In this document: one piece after another, positions 1 to 8,428 of the stretch | Position numbering within the stretch: the first letter of the stretch is position 1 | Layout of the letters: every line of letters starts with the position of its first letter | From: Brevibacillus_H sp041920465 | Lineage (GTDB): Bacteria > Bacillota > Bacilli > Brevibacillales > Brevibacillaceae | Direction: 5' to 3' | Assembly (NCBI GenBank): GCA_041920465.1 | Contig: JBHGXW010000054.1 | Coordinates: 124,001 to 188,000 of the forward strand | Length of the DNA stretch: 64,000 nucleotides | Notes under the pieces: generated by a model | What the model was told of the DNA's origin: nothing | Databases searched by the model: none | What the model saw: the letters and a program-made list of their open reading frames with translations, nothing else | Program-made: the position numbers and the translations under genes

Positions 1-1286
1 ATGAGCTGGTTGTTTTTGGTTGTTGAATGACCGAATGAAAATGCAGATTCCACTTCCAATTTTGCACTTGACCCCTTTTCTTGGTCATTAGCGTGGATGA
101 TGGCCAGAGTTTCCCCCGCTTCCGCATAATCTCCTGTTTTTTTCCGCAAAACGATCCCTACTGCAAGATCAATCGGCATTTCTTTGGTCATTCGCCCTGC
201 TCCCAGAATGACGGAAGCATGGCCGATTTTTTCCGCATCAATCGCTTGGATGTAGCCGGACTGACTCGCTTTGATTTCAATTTGGAGGGCCGCTTGCGGC
301 AGCAGTGATGGATTATCAATCACTTCTGTGTCACCGCCCTGTGAACGCACAAATTCTTTAAATTTGGCCAATGCCTTGCCTGACTGCATGACATCAGCAA
401 TCTTTTGATAGGCATCTTCAAATGAAGCCTCTTTGCCGCCCAAGACCAGCATGTGCGCACCGATTGTCAGAGCCAGCTCTGTCAGATCACGCGGACCATT
501 CCCCGCCAAGGTTTCAATCGCTTCCCTTACTTCCAAAGCGTTACCGACAGCCATCCCGAGCGGCTGGTTCATATCACTGATGACGGCGATTGTCTGTCTT
601 CCCACCTGTTTTCCGATGTCCACCATCGCGTGAGCCAGTTCTTCGGCTGCCTCGAGGGATTTCATAAACGCGCCTTTTCCCACTTTCACATCCAGAATGA
701 TCGCATCAGCTCCGGCAGCAATCTTTTTGGACATGATCGAACTGGCAATCAACGGGACAGCCTCTACTGTCGCTGTCACGTCACGCAGAGCGTAAAGCTT
801 TTTATCAGCCGGTGTCAAATTGCCGGTTTGCCCGATGACAGCCACACCAACCTCTTTTACCTGGTTGAGAAACTGTTCTTCCGTCAGTTCTACCTGAAAG
901 CCGCGGATTGACTCCAGCTTGTCGATTGTGCCGCCTGAGTACCCCAAACCGCGGCCGGACATCTTGGCAACCGGAATTCCTGCAGCCGCTACCAAAGGAG
1001 CTACCACCAAAGTCGTTTTATCGCCTACTCCGCCTGTACTGTGCTTATCCACTTTGGCCCCTGGAATTGCCGACAAATCAAGTTGATCGCCTGACGCAGC
1101 CATAGCCAGAGTCAAATCGGCGGTTTCTCTTCCCGACATCCCTTGAAAGTAGACGGCCATTGCCCATGCTGACATTTGATAGTCGGGAATTTCCCCTTTG
1201 GTATAACCTTGTACGATAAATTGAATCTCTTCTTTTGTCAGTTCGTGACCGTCTCGCTTCTTGGCAATCAAGTCAACCATTCTCAT
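1..1286 (-). CDS. pdp: pyrimidine-nucleoside phosphorylase, C-terminal end cut by window edge
   Basis: Reversible phosphorolysis of uridine, thymidine and deoxyuridine to base plus (deoxy)ribose-1-phosphate in the cytoplasm. About 428 codons are present, near the usual 433, so only a few C-terminal residues lie outside the window. The phosphate-binding segment KHSTGGVGD (residues 81-89) and SGRGLGYSGGTIDKLESI (about 110-127) are visible, as is the C-terminal domain beginning PQAALQIE. The ATG at 1286 gives MRMVDLIAKK, matches the family N-terminus and follows a GAGGTG ribosome-binding site. It is the third gene after deoB and punA, a nucleoside-salvage operon whose sugar phosphates feed phosphopentomutase. 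Confidence 0.96.
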   Translation of the reverse strand, partial: MRMVDLIAKKRDGHELTKEEIQFIVQGYTKGEIPDYQMSAWAMAVYFQGMSGRETADLTLAMAASGDQLDLSAIPGAKVDKHSTGGVGDKTTLVVAPLVAAAGIPVAKMSGRGLGYSGGTIDKLESIRGFQVELTEEQFLNQVKEVGVAVIGQTGNLTPADKKLYALRDVTATVEAVPLIASSIMSKKIAAGADAIILDVKVGKGAFMKSLEAAEELAHAMVDIGKQVGRQTIAVISDMNQPLGMAVGNALEVREAIETLAGNGPRDLTELALTIGAHMLVLGGKEASFEDAYQKIADVMQSGKALAKFKEFVRSQGGDTEVIDNPSLLPQAALQIEIKASQSGYIQAIDAEKIGHASVILGAGRMTKEMPIDLAVGIVLRKKTGDYAEAGETLAIIHANDQEKGSSAKLEVESAFSFGHSTTKNNQL

Positions 1287-1336
1287 TTCTCTACACCTCA
1301 GTCATGATTATTTAACAAATGAAATGAAGCGGTACG

Positions 1337-2146
1337 TTACATTTTGGCAATAATGCCATGAACCAGTTGCAGGAACTGGGCTTTTACTCTCTCTGTCGTT
1401 TCGATTACCTCTTCATGATTTAATGGCTGCTCCAAGATGCCTGCCGCCATGTTGCTGATGCATGATATGCCCAATACTTCCAGGCCGATATGGCGAGCTG
1501 TGATTACTTCCGGAACGGTAGACATACCTACTGCATCCCCGCCCAGGATACGGAGCATGCGAATCTCAGCCGGTGTTTCGTAGGAAGGACCGGTCAAACC
1601 GCAGTAAACTCCTTCTCTTACCTGGATTCCCAGTTCGTCTGCTACCCCTTTGGCCAATTGGCGCAAACGCTTGGAATATGCTTCTGACATATCAGGGAAG
1701 CGGACACCCTGCGTTTCGTCGTTAGGTCCGATCAAAGGATTGCGGAAAGTAAGGTTGATGTGGTCGGCAATCAGCATCAAATCGCCCGGCTTATATTCCG
1801 TATTGATGCCGCCAGCCGCATTGGTTACAAGAATCGTCGTCACGCCCAAAGCTTTCATTACACGCACGGGAAAGACAACGGCATCGAGACCGTGCCCCTC
1901 ATAATAATGGAAGCGTCCCTGCATCGCGACAACCTGCTTGCCTTCCAAAGTTCCAATTACCAGTTGCCCTTTATGCCCGACAACGGTTGATTTGGTGAAA
2001 TGCGGAATTTCTGAATAAGGAATAACTACAGGATTCTCAATTTGATCTGCTAAAACACCCAAACCTGAACCGAGGATCAATCCGATCGCAGGTTTAATAG
2101 AAGTTTTGGCTTCAATCGCCGCTTTTGCTTCTTGAATCGCACTCAT
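1337..2146 (-). CDS. punA: purine-nucleoside phosphorylase, trimeric PNP type
   Basis: Cleaves guanosine and inosine nucleosides with phosphate in the cytoplasm. The length of 269 aa is typical of the trimeric PNP family. Family signatures are present in order: GSGLG near residue 26, VVGHKGQL (56-63), the HYYEGH segment, TNAAGG, and the base-binding region SYETPAEIRM. The start at 2146 follows AGGAGAG with 8-nt spacing. It lies 44 bp downstream of deoB and 50 bp upstream of pdp, so the three are probably co-transcribed. The order deoB-punA-pdp matches the B. subtilis drm-pupG neighbourhood with pdp added. Confidence 0.97.
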   Translation of the reverse strand: MSAIQEAKAAIEAKTSIKPAIGLILGSGLGVLADQIENPVVIPYSEIPHFTKSTVVGHKGQLVIGTLEGKQVVAMQGRFHYYEGHGLDAVVFPVRVMKALGVTTILVTNAAGGINTEYKPGDLMLIADHINLTFRNPLIGPNDETQGVRFPDMSEAYSKRLRQLAKGVADELGIQVREGVYCGLTGPSYETPAEIRMLRILGGDAVGMSTVPEVITARHIGLEVLGISCISNMAAGILEQPLNHEEVIETTERVKAQFLQLVHGIIAKM

Positions 2147-2190
2147 GGTTACAACTCTCCTGTTCTTTATAATAGGTTGAAAATAATCAC

Positions 2191-3369
2191 TTAAATCTGG
2201 TCAAGGAAGCTGTGGCCAATCGCCGGCAGCGGGACATTGAAGTTATCGGCTATGGTTGCTCCCAGGTCGGCAAATGTTTCACGAACCCCCAAATTCATTC
2301 CTTTGTTGATTCCTTTATGATAGACAAGCAGCGGAACGTATTCGCGTGTATGGTCTGTCCCGTGATGGGTCGGGTCATTGCCATGGTCTGCGGTAATGAT
2401 CAGTAAATCTTTTTCTCTCAAAGCATCCATGATTTCAGGGATTCTTGCGTCGAATTCCATTAAAGCGGCACCGTAACCTTCCGGGTCTCGGCGATGCCCG
2501 TACTTGGCATCGAAATCAACAAGGTTGACAAAGCTTAAGCCCTTGAATTCTTGTTTCATGGTATGGAGCAGCTGATCGACACCGTCCATGTTATCTTTTG
2601 TACGAATGGATTGACTGATTCCCTCATCCGCATAAATATCCGCGATTTTGCCGACCCCGATAGATTCAAGACCATGCTCAACCAATCGGTTCATTACGGT
2701 TGGTGCAAATGGTTTCACTGAATAATCATGTCGGTTGGAAGTACGGGTAAATGAACCAGGTTTGCCTAAAAACGGACGAGCGATCACGCGGGTAACCGCA
2801 AATTCATCTCGCAGCGTAAGTTCACGAGCAATCTCACAGATGCGATACAGTTCTTCTAGCGGAATAATTTCTTCATGGGCAGCTACTTGGAAAACGCTAT
2901 CAGCGGAAGTGTACACAATAACGTCTCCAGTTTTCATGTGTTGCGCTCCCAGTTCATCGATGACATCTGTTCCCGAAGCCACTTTATTTCCCAGAACCTT
3001 GCGGCCAATCCGTTGTTCGAATTCTTGAATCAATTCTTGCGGGAATCCGTTCGGATAGGTACGAAACGGGGTGGAGACGTGCAAGCCCATTATTTCCCAA
3101 TGGCCTGTCGTAGTATCCTTACCAATGGAGATCTCTTTCATCTTGCCGTAGTGAGCGGCTGGGTTAGCTACTGCCTCCACATTTCGCAAAGGGGCGATAT
3201 TGCCTAACCCAAGCTTTTGCAGATTAGGAAGTGAGAAGCCCATGACGCGCTCTGCTATATGACCTAATGTATGGGCTCCACGATCATCAAAGCGATCTGC
3301 ATCCGGCAATTCCCCGATGCCTACACTATCCATGACAATCAGAAAAATTCGTTCAAAGTGCCTTGACAT
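2191..3369 (-). CDS. deoB: phosphopentomutase
   Basis: Interconverts (deoxy)ribose-1-phosphate and -5-phosphate, linking nucleoside phosphorolysis to the pentose phosphate pathway. It belongs to the alkaline phosphatase-like metalloenzyme superfamily. The 392 aa protein carries the N-terminal metal motif MDSVGIGELPDA, the phosphothreonine region GKDTTTGHWE, and C-terminal metal ligands in TADHGNDPTHHGTDHTRE. The start follows AAGGAGG. It is first in the salvage operon, separated from xerD by a short terminator and a palindrome that could be an operator. The product is the same as B. subtilis Drm. Confidence 0.97.
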   Translation of the reverse strand: MSRHFERIFLIVMDSVGIGELPDADRFDDRGAHTLGHIAERVMGFSLPNLQKLGLGNIAPLRNVEAVANPAAHYGKMKEISIGKDTTTGHWEIMGLHVSTPFRTYPNGFPQELIQEFEQRIGRKVLGNKVASGTDVIDELGAQHMKTGDVIVYTSADSVFQVAAHEEIIPLEELYRICEIARELTLRDEFAVTRVIARPFLGKPGSFTRTSNRHDYSVKPFAPTVMNRLVEHGLESIGVGKIADIYADEGISQSIRTKDNMDGVDQLLHTMKQEFKGLSFVNLVDFDAKYGHRRDPEGYGAALMEFDARIPEIMDALREKDLLIITADHGNDPTHHGTDHTREYVPLLVYHKGINKGMNLGVRETFADLGATIADNFNVPLPAIGHSFLDQI

Positions 3370-3387
3370 AAAAATGCCTCCTTTTTG

Positions 3388-3405
3388 TCGTTAGACGTCA
3401 GACGA
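3388..3405. promoter_or_regulatory. interrupted palindrome before deoB
   Basis: TCGT-N2-GACGTC-N2-ACGA forms an 18-bp interrupted palindrome between the xerD terminator and the deoB ribosome-binding site. Its position suits an operator for a nucleoside-responsive repressor. No clear -35/-10 pair is visible around it, so this is only a candidate. Confidence 0.3.
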
Positions 3406-3413
3406 CTATATTG

Positions 3414-3435
3414 AAAAAAGAGAGTCTATGCTCTC
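3414..3435 (-). terminator. short rho-independent terminator overlapping the xerD stop
   Basis: On the minus strand GAGAG-CATAGA-CTCTC is followed by six T. The xerD TAG stop lies in the loop. The stem is only 5 bp, so it may leak into deoB. Confidence 0.5.
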
Positions 3436-4313
3436 GGATGAGTTTTGGCATAGACGTCTTTTATTCTCGAACGTGTAATGTGTGTATAAATTTGGGTCGT
3501 AGAAATGTCAGCATGTCCCAACATTTCCTGGACAGAACGCAAATCTGCGCCGTTTTCCAGCAAATGCGTTGCAAATGAATGCCGCAGGGTATGGGGAGTA
3601 ATCTCTATGCGAACCCCCGCTTTTTGGGCGTATTTCTTGATAATTTTCCAAAAACCTTGACGGGTTATTTTTTTACCCAAGTGGTTTAAAAAAAGCGCAT
3701 GTTCGGAACTTGCTTTCATCAAGCGCGGACGACCGGCCTGTATGTACTTTTGAACCACCTCTATGGCAATTCGGCCAAGCGGGATAATCCGTTCTTTTGA
3801 TCCCTTTCCCATGCACTTCAGAAAACCCATTTCCAGATTTACGTCGCTGATTTGCAGGTTTACCAGTTCGGAAACGCGGATTCCGGTGGCGTAAAGCAGT
3901 TCCAGCATGGCTTTATCCCGGATACCGGCAGGATTTGTCATGTCAGGTCCTTCAAGCAGACGTTCCACCTCATCAACTGACAATACCTTGGGCAACCGTT
4001 TCTCAATCTTGGGAGTCTCCAAATGAATCGAAGGATCGTTATTCATCCATTTGTCACGAACCAAAAACTGGTAAAACGCACGAATAGAAGCCATGTTACG
4101 GGAGAGCGTTGCGGTTGCCCGTCCCTTTTGCTGCAACGACATCAAATATCCGATGATATGGGTGCGTGAAGAATCCTGGATCTCTTTAACGCCAGCTTCC
4201 CGTAAGTACGAGACATACATGACCAAATCTCGTTGATATGATTCCAGCGTGTTTGCTGACAATCCCTTTTCTACAGCGAGAAAATGGGTAAAGTGATCAA
4301 TAAGCATATCCAT
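3426..4313 (-). CDS. xerD: site-specific tyrosine recombinase XerD
   Basis: Cytoplasmic recombinase that, with XerC, resolves chromosome dimers at dif. The 295 aa protein has an N-terminal SAM-like core-binding domain (about 1-95) and a C-terminal catalytic domain. All catalytic positions are visible: Arg in ATGIRVSEL, Lys in GKGSKERIIPL, His and Arg in LRHSFATHLL, His in LGHADISTTQ, and Tyr in QIYTH. The start at 4313 has AGGGGAAG upstream. Its position between yqzK and drm/deoB is that of B. subtilis ripX/xerD, which supports XerD over XerC or an integrase. Its stop codon lies inside a small terminator hairpin. Confidence 0.95.
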   Translation of the reverse strand: MDMLIDHFTHFLAVEKGLSANTLESYQRDLVMYVSYLREAGVKEIQDSSRTHIIGYLMSLQQKGRATATLSRNMASIRAFYQFLVRDKWMNNDPSIHLETPKIEKRLPKVLSVDEVERLLEGPDMTNPAGIRDKAMLELLYATGIRVSELVNLQISDVNLEMGFLKCMGKGSKERIIPLGRIAIEVVQKYIQAGRPRLMKASSEHALFLNHLGKKITRQGFWKIIKKYAQKAGVRIEITPHTLRHSFATHLLENGADLRSVQEMLGHADISTTQIYTHITRSRIKDVYAKTHPRA

Positions 4314-4416
4314 GAAGTCGCTTCCCCTTCAGCGTGGATTCATCACATAAAGCATTCCACATCGCCGGGAAAATTCCTCTTTTTTCTCAAGGGAAACCTT
4401 GAAGATGGGTCAGAGG

Positions 4417-4656
4417 CTATTCTCCTTCCAAATAAAATAACTGCAGACGTTCCAGGTCAAAGCTTGTATTCTGCCGGTTACGATCGTGAAGCAGATTGAC
4501 AACTTTGACTGCATTGCCGACCGGCTCCCGATAAGGATTGGCCGGCAAAATGTGATCGGACAAAAAAGTGATCGCTCCGTAACTTAAAAGGGCACACGTA
4601 ACAAAAATCAAGAAAAAACGAACCAGTTCCATCAGGCGGCGGAAATACAGTCCCAT
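4417..4656 (-). CDS. yqzK: YqzK-type small membrane protein (DUF4227)
   Basis: A 79 aa protein of unknown function. Residues 10-32 form one transmembrane helix (LVRFFLIFVTCALLSYGAI), followed by an extracytoplasmic-looking tail with the DHILPANPYREPVGNAVKV segment that I associate with the DUF4227/YqzK family. It lies upstream of xerD, as in B. subtilis. A GAGG ribosome-binding site precedes the ATG. No catalytic residues are apparent. The name rests on sequence resemblance plus gene position. Confidence 0.8.
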   Translation of the reverse strand: MGLYFRRLMELVRFFLIFVTCALLSYGAITFLSDHILPANPYREPVGNAVKVVNLLHDRNRQNTSFDLERLQLFYLEGE

Positions 4657-4720
4657 CCCTTTGTCAACCTCACATCAAAGCTTTATTACTCATCCTATTC
4701 GAAGGAACTCTTGTACATGC

Positions 4721-5851
4721 TTATACGGAAGCGGCAGCCAAAACATCTTCAAGCGGTTTATATGGCAAGTTTAGCGATTTCGCGACCGCTTCGTATACGA
4801 TTTCTCCATGCAAAACATTGACGCCTTTCGCCAGTGCCGGGTTTTCTTCGACCGCTTTTCGATAACCTTTGTTGGCAATTTGCAGTCCATAGGGAACCGT
4901 TACATTGGTCAGGGCAATGGTGGAGGTTCTGGGAACGGCACCAGGCATATTGGCAACCGCATAGTGGACAACCCCGTGTTTCACATATGTTGGTTCGCTA
5001 TGTGTCGTGATTCGGTCAATTGTTTCGATGGAGCCGCCCTGATCGATCGCTACATCTACGATGACCGAACCGGGGTTCATCGTTTTTACCATTTCTTCCG
5101 TTACCAGACGAGGTGCCCTTGCTCCGGGGATCAGCACCGCCCCAATCAACAAGTCTGCTTCTTTCACCGCATGAGCAATATTGTATGTGTTTGACATCAA
5201 CGTGTGCAGCCGTCCCTGGAACTGGTCATCCAGTTCGCGCAATCGGTTGGCGTTAATGTCAATAATGGTCACGTCTGCACCTAATCCGACGGCCATCTTC
5301 GCCGCATTGGTCCCGACGATGCCGCCGCCGACAATGACAACTTTACTGGGTGGAACTCCTGGTACTCCGCCAAGCAAGACACCCTTACCGCCGTGAGGCT
5401 TCTCCAGGAATTGAGCTCCGACCTGAACCGACATCCTTCCTGCTACTTCACTCATCGGCATTAAAAGCGGCAAGGCCCGATCCGGTGTTTGTATCGTCTC
5501 GTATGCTATTCCGATGACGCCTTTGGCACAGAGCTGTTTGGTTAATTCTTCTTCAGGCGCGAGATGAAGATAGGTAAATAAAACCAGATTTTCATGGAAG
5601 TAGACATACTCTTGCGGCAGCGGCTCCTTTACTTTGCAAATCATCTCCGCCTTGCTCCAGACTTCTTCTGCGGTTGAAGCAATTTGCGCACCCGCTTGGG
5701 TGTAATCTTCATCAGGAAATCCGCTGCCTACTCCCGCTTGCGTCTCCACAATCACTTGATGACCAGCATGAATATAGGCAACCGCTCCTGCCGGTGTCAA
5801 ACCTACACGATTCTCGTTATTCTTAACTTCTTTCGGGACACCAATGATCAT
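4721..5851 (-). CDS. ald: alanine dehydrogenase
   Basis: NAD-dependent interconversion of L-alanine and pyruvate plus ammonia. In sporulating bacilli it supports alanine use as an energy source during sporulation. The 376 aa protein starts MIIGVPKEVKNNENRVGLTP, with the substrate-binding Arg and Lys near the N-terminus (HxVxVE-type region HAGHQVIVE), catalytic His in FTYLHLAPE, and the Rossmann motif GGGIVGTNAAK (about 174-184). The start has GCAGGAGGCGG upstream. A possible sigma-A promoter (TTGAGC, 17-bp spacer, TGATAA) follows the fur terminator, so it is probably monocistronic. It sits between yqzK and fur, where B. subtilis has no ald gene. Confidence 0.96.
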   Translation of the reverse strand: MIIGVPKEVKNNENRVGLTPAGAVAYIHAGHQVIVETQAGVGSGFPDEDYTQAGAQIASTAEEVWSKAEMICKVKEPLPQEYVYFHENLVLFTYLHLAPEEELTKQLCAKGVIGIAYETIQTPDRALPLLMPMSEVAGRMSVQVGAQFLEKPHGGKGVLLGGVPGVPPSKVVIVGGGIVGTNAAKMAVGLGADVTIIDINANRLRELDDQFQGRLHTLMSNTYNIAHAVKEADLLIGAVLIPGARAPRLVTEEMVKTMNPGSVIVDVAIDQGGSIETIDRITTHSEPTYVKHGVVHYAVANMPGAVPRTSTIALTNVTVPYGLQIANKGYRKAVEENPALAKGVNVLHGEIVYEAVAKSLNLPYKPLEDVLAAASV

Positions 5852-5913
5852 CTTGATCCGCCTCCTGCAGCTTCATTCACTACCTTATCATGCCACATAA
5901 GGGGATTGCTCAA

Positions 5914-5940
5914 ACAAAAAACTCCTCTCACATAGGAGAG
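5914..5940 (-). terminator. rho-independent terminator after fur
   Basis: The minus strand reads CTCCT-ATGTGAG-AGGAG followed by TTTTTTG, ten bases past the fur stop. It separates fur from ald. Confidence 0.8.
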
Positions 5941-5949
5941 AAGTTCTTA

Positions 5950-6411
5950 TTACTTGAAATCTTCAGGGTTTACGTCATCAATGCAACGATGGCAGATTCC
6001 GTAGAAAGTTAACCGGTGGTCCAAGATGGAAAAATTGTAGGTTGATCGTACACGTTCTTCCGCCCCGGCCAAGAGATCCTCAAATATTTCATCCACCGTT
6101 CCACAGTTTAAGCATACCAGGTGATGATGATGGTGTTCCGCGTTGTCATCACGCAGATCATATCGCGCTACTCCGTCACCAAAATTCATCTTGTGTATCA
6201 GCTTTAATTCACTTAATAATTCCAATGTCCGATATACTGTGGCGAGTCCAATCTCCGGGGCTTTCTCTTTGACTAACAGATAAACGTCTTCAGCACTGAG
6301 GTGGTCTTGTTCATGTTCCAATAAGACACGAACCGTGGCTTCTCGCTGTGGCGTTAATTTGTAGTTATGGGAATGTAACTGCTGCTTTATCTTTTCTATT
6401 TTTTCTTCCAT
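5950..6411 (-). CDS. fur: ferric uptake regulator Fur
   Basis: Iron-responsive DNA-binding repressor, 153 aa. The N-terminal winged helix includes LTPQREATVRVLLEH and the recognition helix GLATVYRTLELL. The dimerization domain carries the histidine-rich ligand run AEHHHHHLVCLNCG and a second zinc Cys pair near the C-terminus (ICHRCIDD). Position between spoIIM and xerD matches B. subtilis fur rather than perR or zur. The upstream region shows a good sigma-A promoter and a Fur/PerR-like box, suggesting autoregulation or PerR control. The final specificity (Fur, PerR or Zur) is inferred from synteny. Confidence 0.93.
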   Translation of the reverse strand: MEEKIEKIKQQLHSHNYKLTPQREATVRVLLEHEQDHLSAEDVYLLVKEKAPEIGLATVYRTLELLSELKLIHKMNFGDGVARYDLRDDNAEHHHHHLVCLNCGTVDEIFEDLLAGAEERVRSTYNFSILDHRLTFYGICHRCIDDVNPEDFK

Positions 6412-6446
6412 TACTGCCCCTCCCCGCTCGCATGAAACCTGTTCCT

Positions 6447-6476
6447 ATTATAGTAGAGGGCAAAGAGGTAAGTCAA
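6447..6476 (-). promoter_or_regulatory. sigma-A promoter of fur
   Basis: On the minus strand TTGACT, an 18-bp spacer, then TATAAT, about 35 nt upstream of the fur start codon. Close to consensus. Confidence 0.75.
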
Positions 6477-6493
6477 ATACATCTGTTATTATA

Positions 6494-6508
6494 TGATAAT
6501 TATTCTTA
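6494..6508. promoter_or_regulatory. Fur/PerR-type operator candidate
   Basis: TGATAAT-T-ATTCTTA resembles the 7-1-7 Fur box TGATAAT-N-ATTATCA, with five of seven matches in the second half. It lies just upstream of the fur -35 element, at the 3' end of spoIIM. An activator or repressor role cannot be decided from sequence. Confidence 0.45.
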
Positions 6509-7186
6509 ATTAATCACATACTGCATCAAGGCAGGAGAAACGTAGCTTTCAAACAAAGCGGCAACCGTCAGCACCGCGGTCATACTGATGACAAGCAGGC
6601 TGTAGCTGATGAAATGGGGGAAAATTTCGCCGCGGTGTGATAAAAGCCGTGTCTTCATCAGCCGCAGAGAAAAGGCGATCCCTGCTACGCCTATGATAAT
6701 GAATGCAGGGACAACCAGCATGTTTTGCGGAAGTACACCTGCCAGAGAAAACGTAACTCCTTTCCATTGAAATTGGTTGACCAGAAATCCTACGGTAAAC
6801 CCAACCACAATTCCTTTTAAAAATAACAGAAGCAAAATCATCGGGACTCCTATAATCGACAGCCCGAAAATCCACATGATTCCTACCGTTTTCAGATAAT
6901 AAACAATCGCTTGCTGAAAATGCTCGTTGGGGTCGGGAATCCCGTTTTGGTCCATGTTCTTTAAGAAATATTGAAGGAAGCCAAATAACTCTTGTTTTTG
7001 GGGGAGAGCCAAAGAGTTGACAATTACTGCGCCAAAAACAATCCCCATGGTAAACAGGACAATCGTAAACACATACAGCGACTGATTTTCTTTCATAAAG
7101 CTGCGGATAGTTTGTCCCATGCGTTTACGCAATGTACTCGCCTCCCGAAAGCTGGATACTGTATCTCTATTCAATCGGTTGGCCAA
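6506..7186 (-). CDS. spoIIM: stage II sporulation protein M
   Basis: Membrane component of the SpoIIDMP complex that drives septal peptidoglycan hydrolysis and engulfment in the mother cell. The 226 aa protein (DUF95 family) has a basic N-terminus, then five hydrophobic segments: about 38-60, 100-125, 125-150, 155-180 and 195-218. This fits a polytopic membrane protein. Its place upstream of fur is the same as in B. subtilis, where spoIIM is sigma-E dependent. I could not pick a clear sigma-E promoter because the gene follows the repair gene by only 25 bp. Confidence 0.93.
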   Translation of the reverse strand: MANRLNRDTVSSFREASTLRKRMGQTIRSFMKENQSLYVFTIVLFTMGIVFGAVIVNSLALPQKQELFGFLQYFLKNMDQNGIPDPNEHFQQAIVYYLKTVGIMWIFGLSIIGVPMILLLLFLKGIVVGFTVGFLVNQFQWKGVTFSLAGVLPQNMLVVPAFIIIGVAGIAFSLRLMKTRLLSHRGEIFPHFISYSLLVISMTAVLTVAALFESYVSPALMQYVIN

Positions 7187-7210
7187 GTATTCCTGTTACA
7201 GTTTTTCTTT

Positions 7211-8428
7211 TCACTGCTGGGTGATCCGGCCGTAAATGCCGGCTCCGCCCGTTTTGACCGACAATTTTCCTTCCCGGGCAAGAGTTATGGTTCGCGCCAG
7301 CTTTTCTCCTACGACATTGGAAAGGCTCTCAAAGTCGGCTCGGTGCAATATGTTCATTTCCGTACCGAATGCAGCAAACAACTTCCCGCGCATTTTGGGC
7401 CCCAGGCCCGGAATGAATTCTAACGGGATTTGTTCTACATAAGGCGGGCGGTGAGCGGGATGCTGTCCTTTTGGCAGATCGGCAAGCTCCCTGATTCTCT
7501 CTTCTACCCCGCGGACAACCGCATTCAATCCGCAATGCGGACATTTTCCGTCAAGAGTTTGTTCCAAGGGCTGTTGACAGGATTGGCAAGTAGTCTGGTG
7601 ATATTTGCCCAAACGGGGAAGAAGTCCGTAATTTACGATCACCTGTCTTCCATTTTCTCGCTTAAGCGCCATCATCCACTCGCGAAAACTGGGGCCTGCC
7701 ATGGCGATTTGTTGATATTCCCGACCAATTTTCGGCAGAGAGTGAGCATCAGAATTCGTTAAAAACGTCTTATTCTGCAATTCACTGAGACAATCCGCCA
7801 TGTCGGTATTAGCGCTAAGTCCCAATTCGACGGCAAAAACCTTTGCCGGATCCAAAATTTCTGCCATGTGGTTTGTACAATTGCCGTACATGCCTTTGTG
7901 CGGGGTAAATACATGGGCGGGGATCATCGTTCCATCCAGCTCTTCCGTCACTCGCTGAAGCTCACGCAGATTGGTAGCAGTTCGCTGCGAGCTTAACGCG
8001 ATATTTTTGCAGCGCTTTGAAAGCCACCCCGTAAACTCCCGCATCCTGGCGAGATAAGGAACGTAGCAGAGAAAATGTGCTTCACCCCGCTCCTCTTCTT
8101 TTACTTCCACTTCACTTCCTAAAATCAATGTTGTGTTTTTATACCGAATACCGCCGTCAGCCAGTTCCGCCGCATAACCTTTTTCCAACAATCCTTCCAA
8201 TTCCTCTATAACCTCCGGAACGTGCGCATCAACAATACCGATCATCTCGATCCCTTTGCGCTCTGAGGCTTCTTCCAAAATACTGGTCAGGGTCATATTG
8301 CGGGAAGCTGTAATTTTGACCGGTTTGCCTGACTTGGTTGCCCCGATATGGATATGAAGATCTGAGAAGTATGGGGTAAGGGTATTCAAGAGTGTATCCG
8401 AAAGTAAATCTGAACAAGTATCCGTCAT
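7211..8428 (-). CDS. endonuclease Q-type DNA repair nuclease
   Basis: Resembles EndoQ enzymes, which nick DNA 5' of deaminated bases (uracil, hypoxanthine, xanthine). Three parts are visible: an N-terminal PHP phosphoesterase domain with SDLHIHIGAT and DAHVPE metal motifs and later NSDAHSLPKIGRE; a four-Cys zinc ribbon (CQSCQQ ... CPHCG, roughly residues 285-305); and a C-terminal helix-hairpin-helix region (PLEFIPGLGPKMRGKL). I place the start at the ATG at 8428, which overlaps the upstream NUDIX stop as ATGA and gives 405 aa. An in-frame start eight codons earlier is also open. Tight coupling to nudF suggests one operon for damaged nucleotides and DNA. Confidence 0.85.
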   Translation of the reverse strand: MTDTCSDLLSDTLLNTLTPYFSDLHIHIGATKSGKPVKITASRNMTLTSILEEASERKGIEMIGIVDAHVPEVIEELEGLLEKGYAAELADGGIRYKNTTLILGSEVEVKEEERGEAHFLCYVPYLARMREFTGWLSKRCKNIALSSQRTATNLRELQRVTEELDGTMIPAHVFTPHKGMYGNCTNHMAEILDPAKVFAVELGLSANTDMADCLSELQNKTFLTNSDAHSLPKIGREYQQIAMAGPSFREWMMALKRENGRQVIVNYGLLPRLGKYHQTTCQSCQQPLEQTLDGKCPHCGLNAVVRGVEERIRELADLPKGQHPAHRPPYVEQIPLEFIPGLGPKMRGKLFAAFGTEMNILHRADFESLSNVVGEKLARTITLAREGKLSVKTGGAGIYGRITQQ

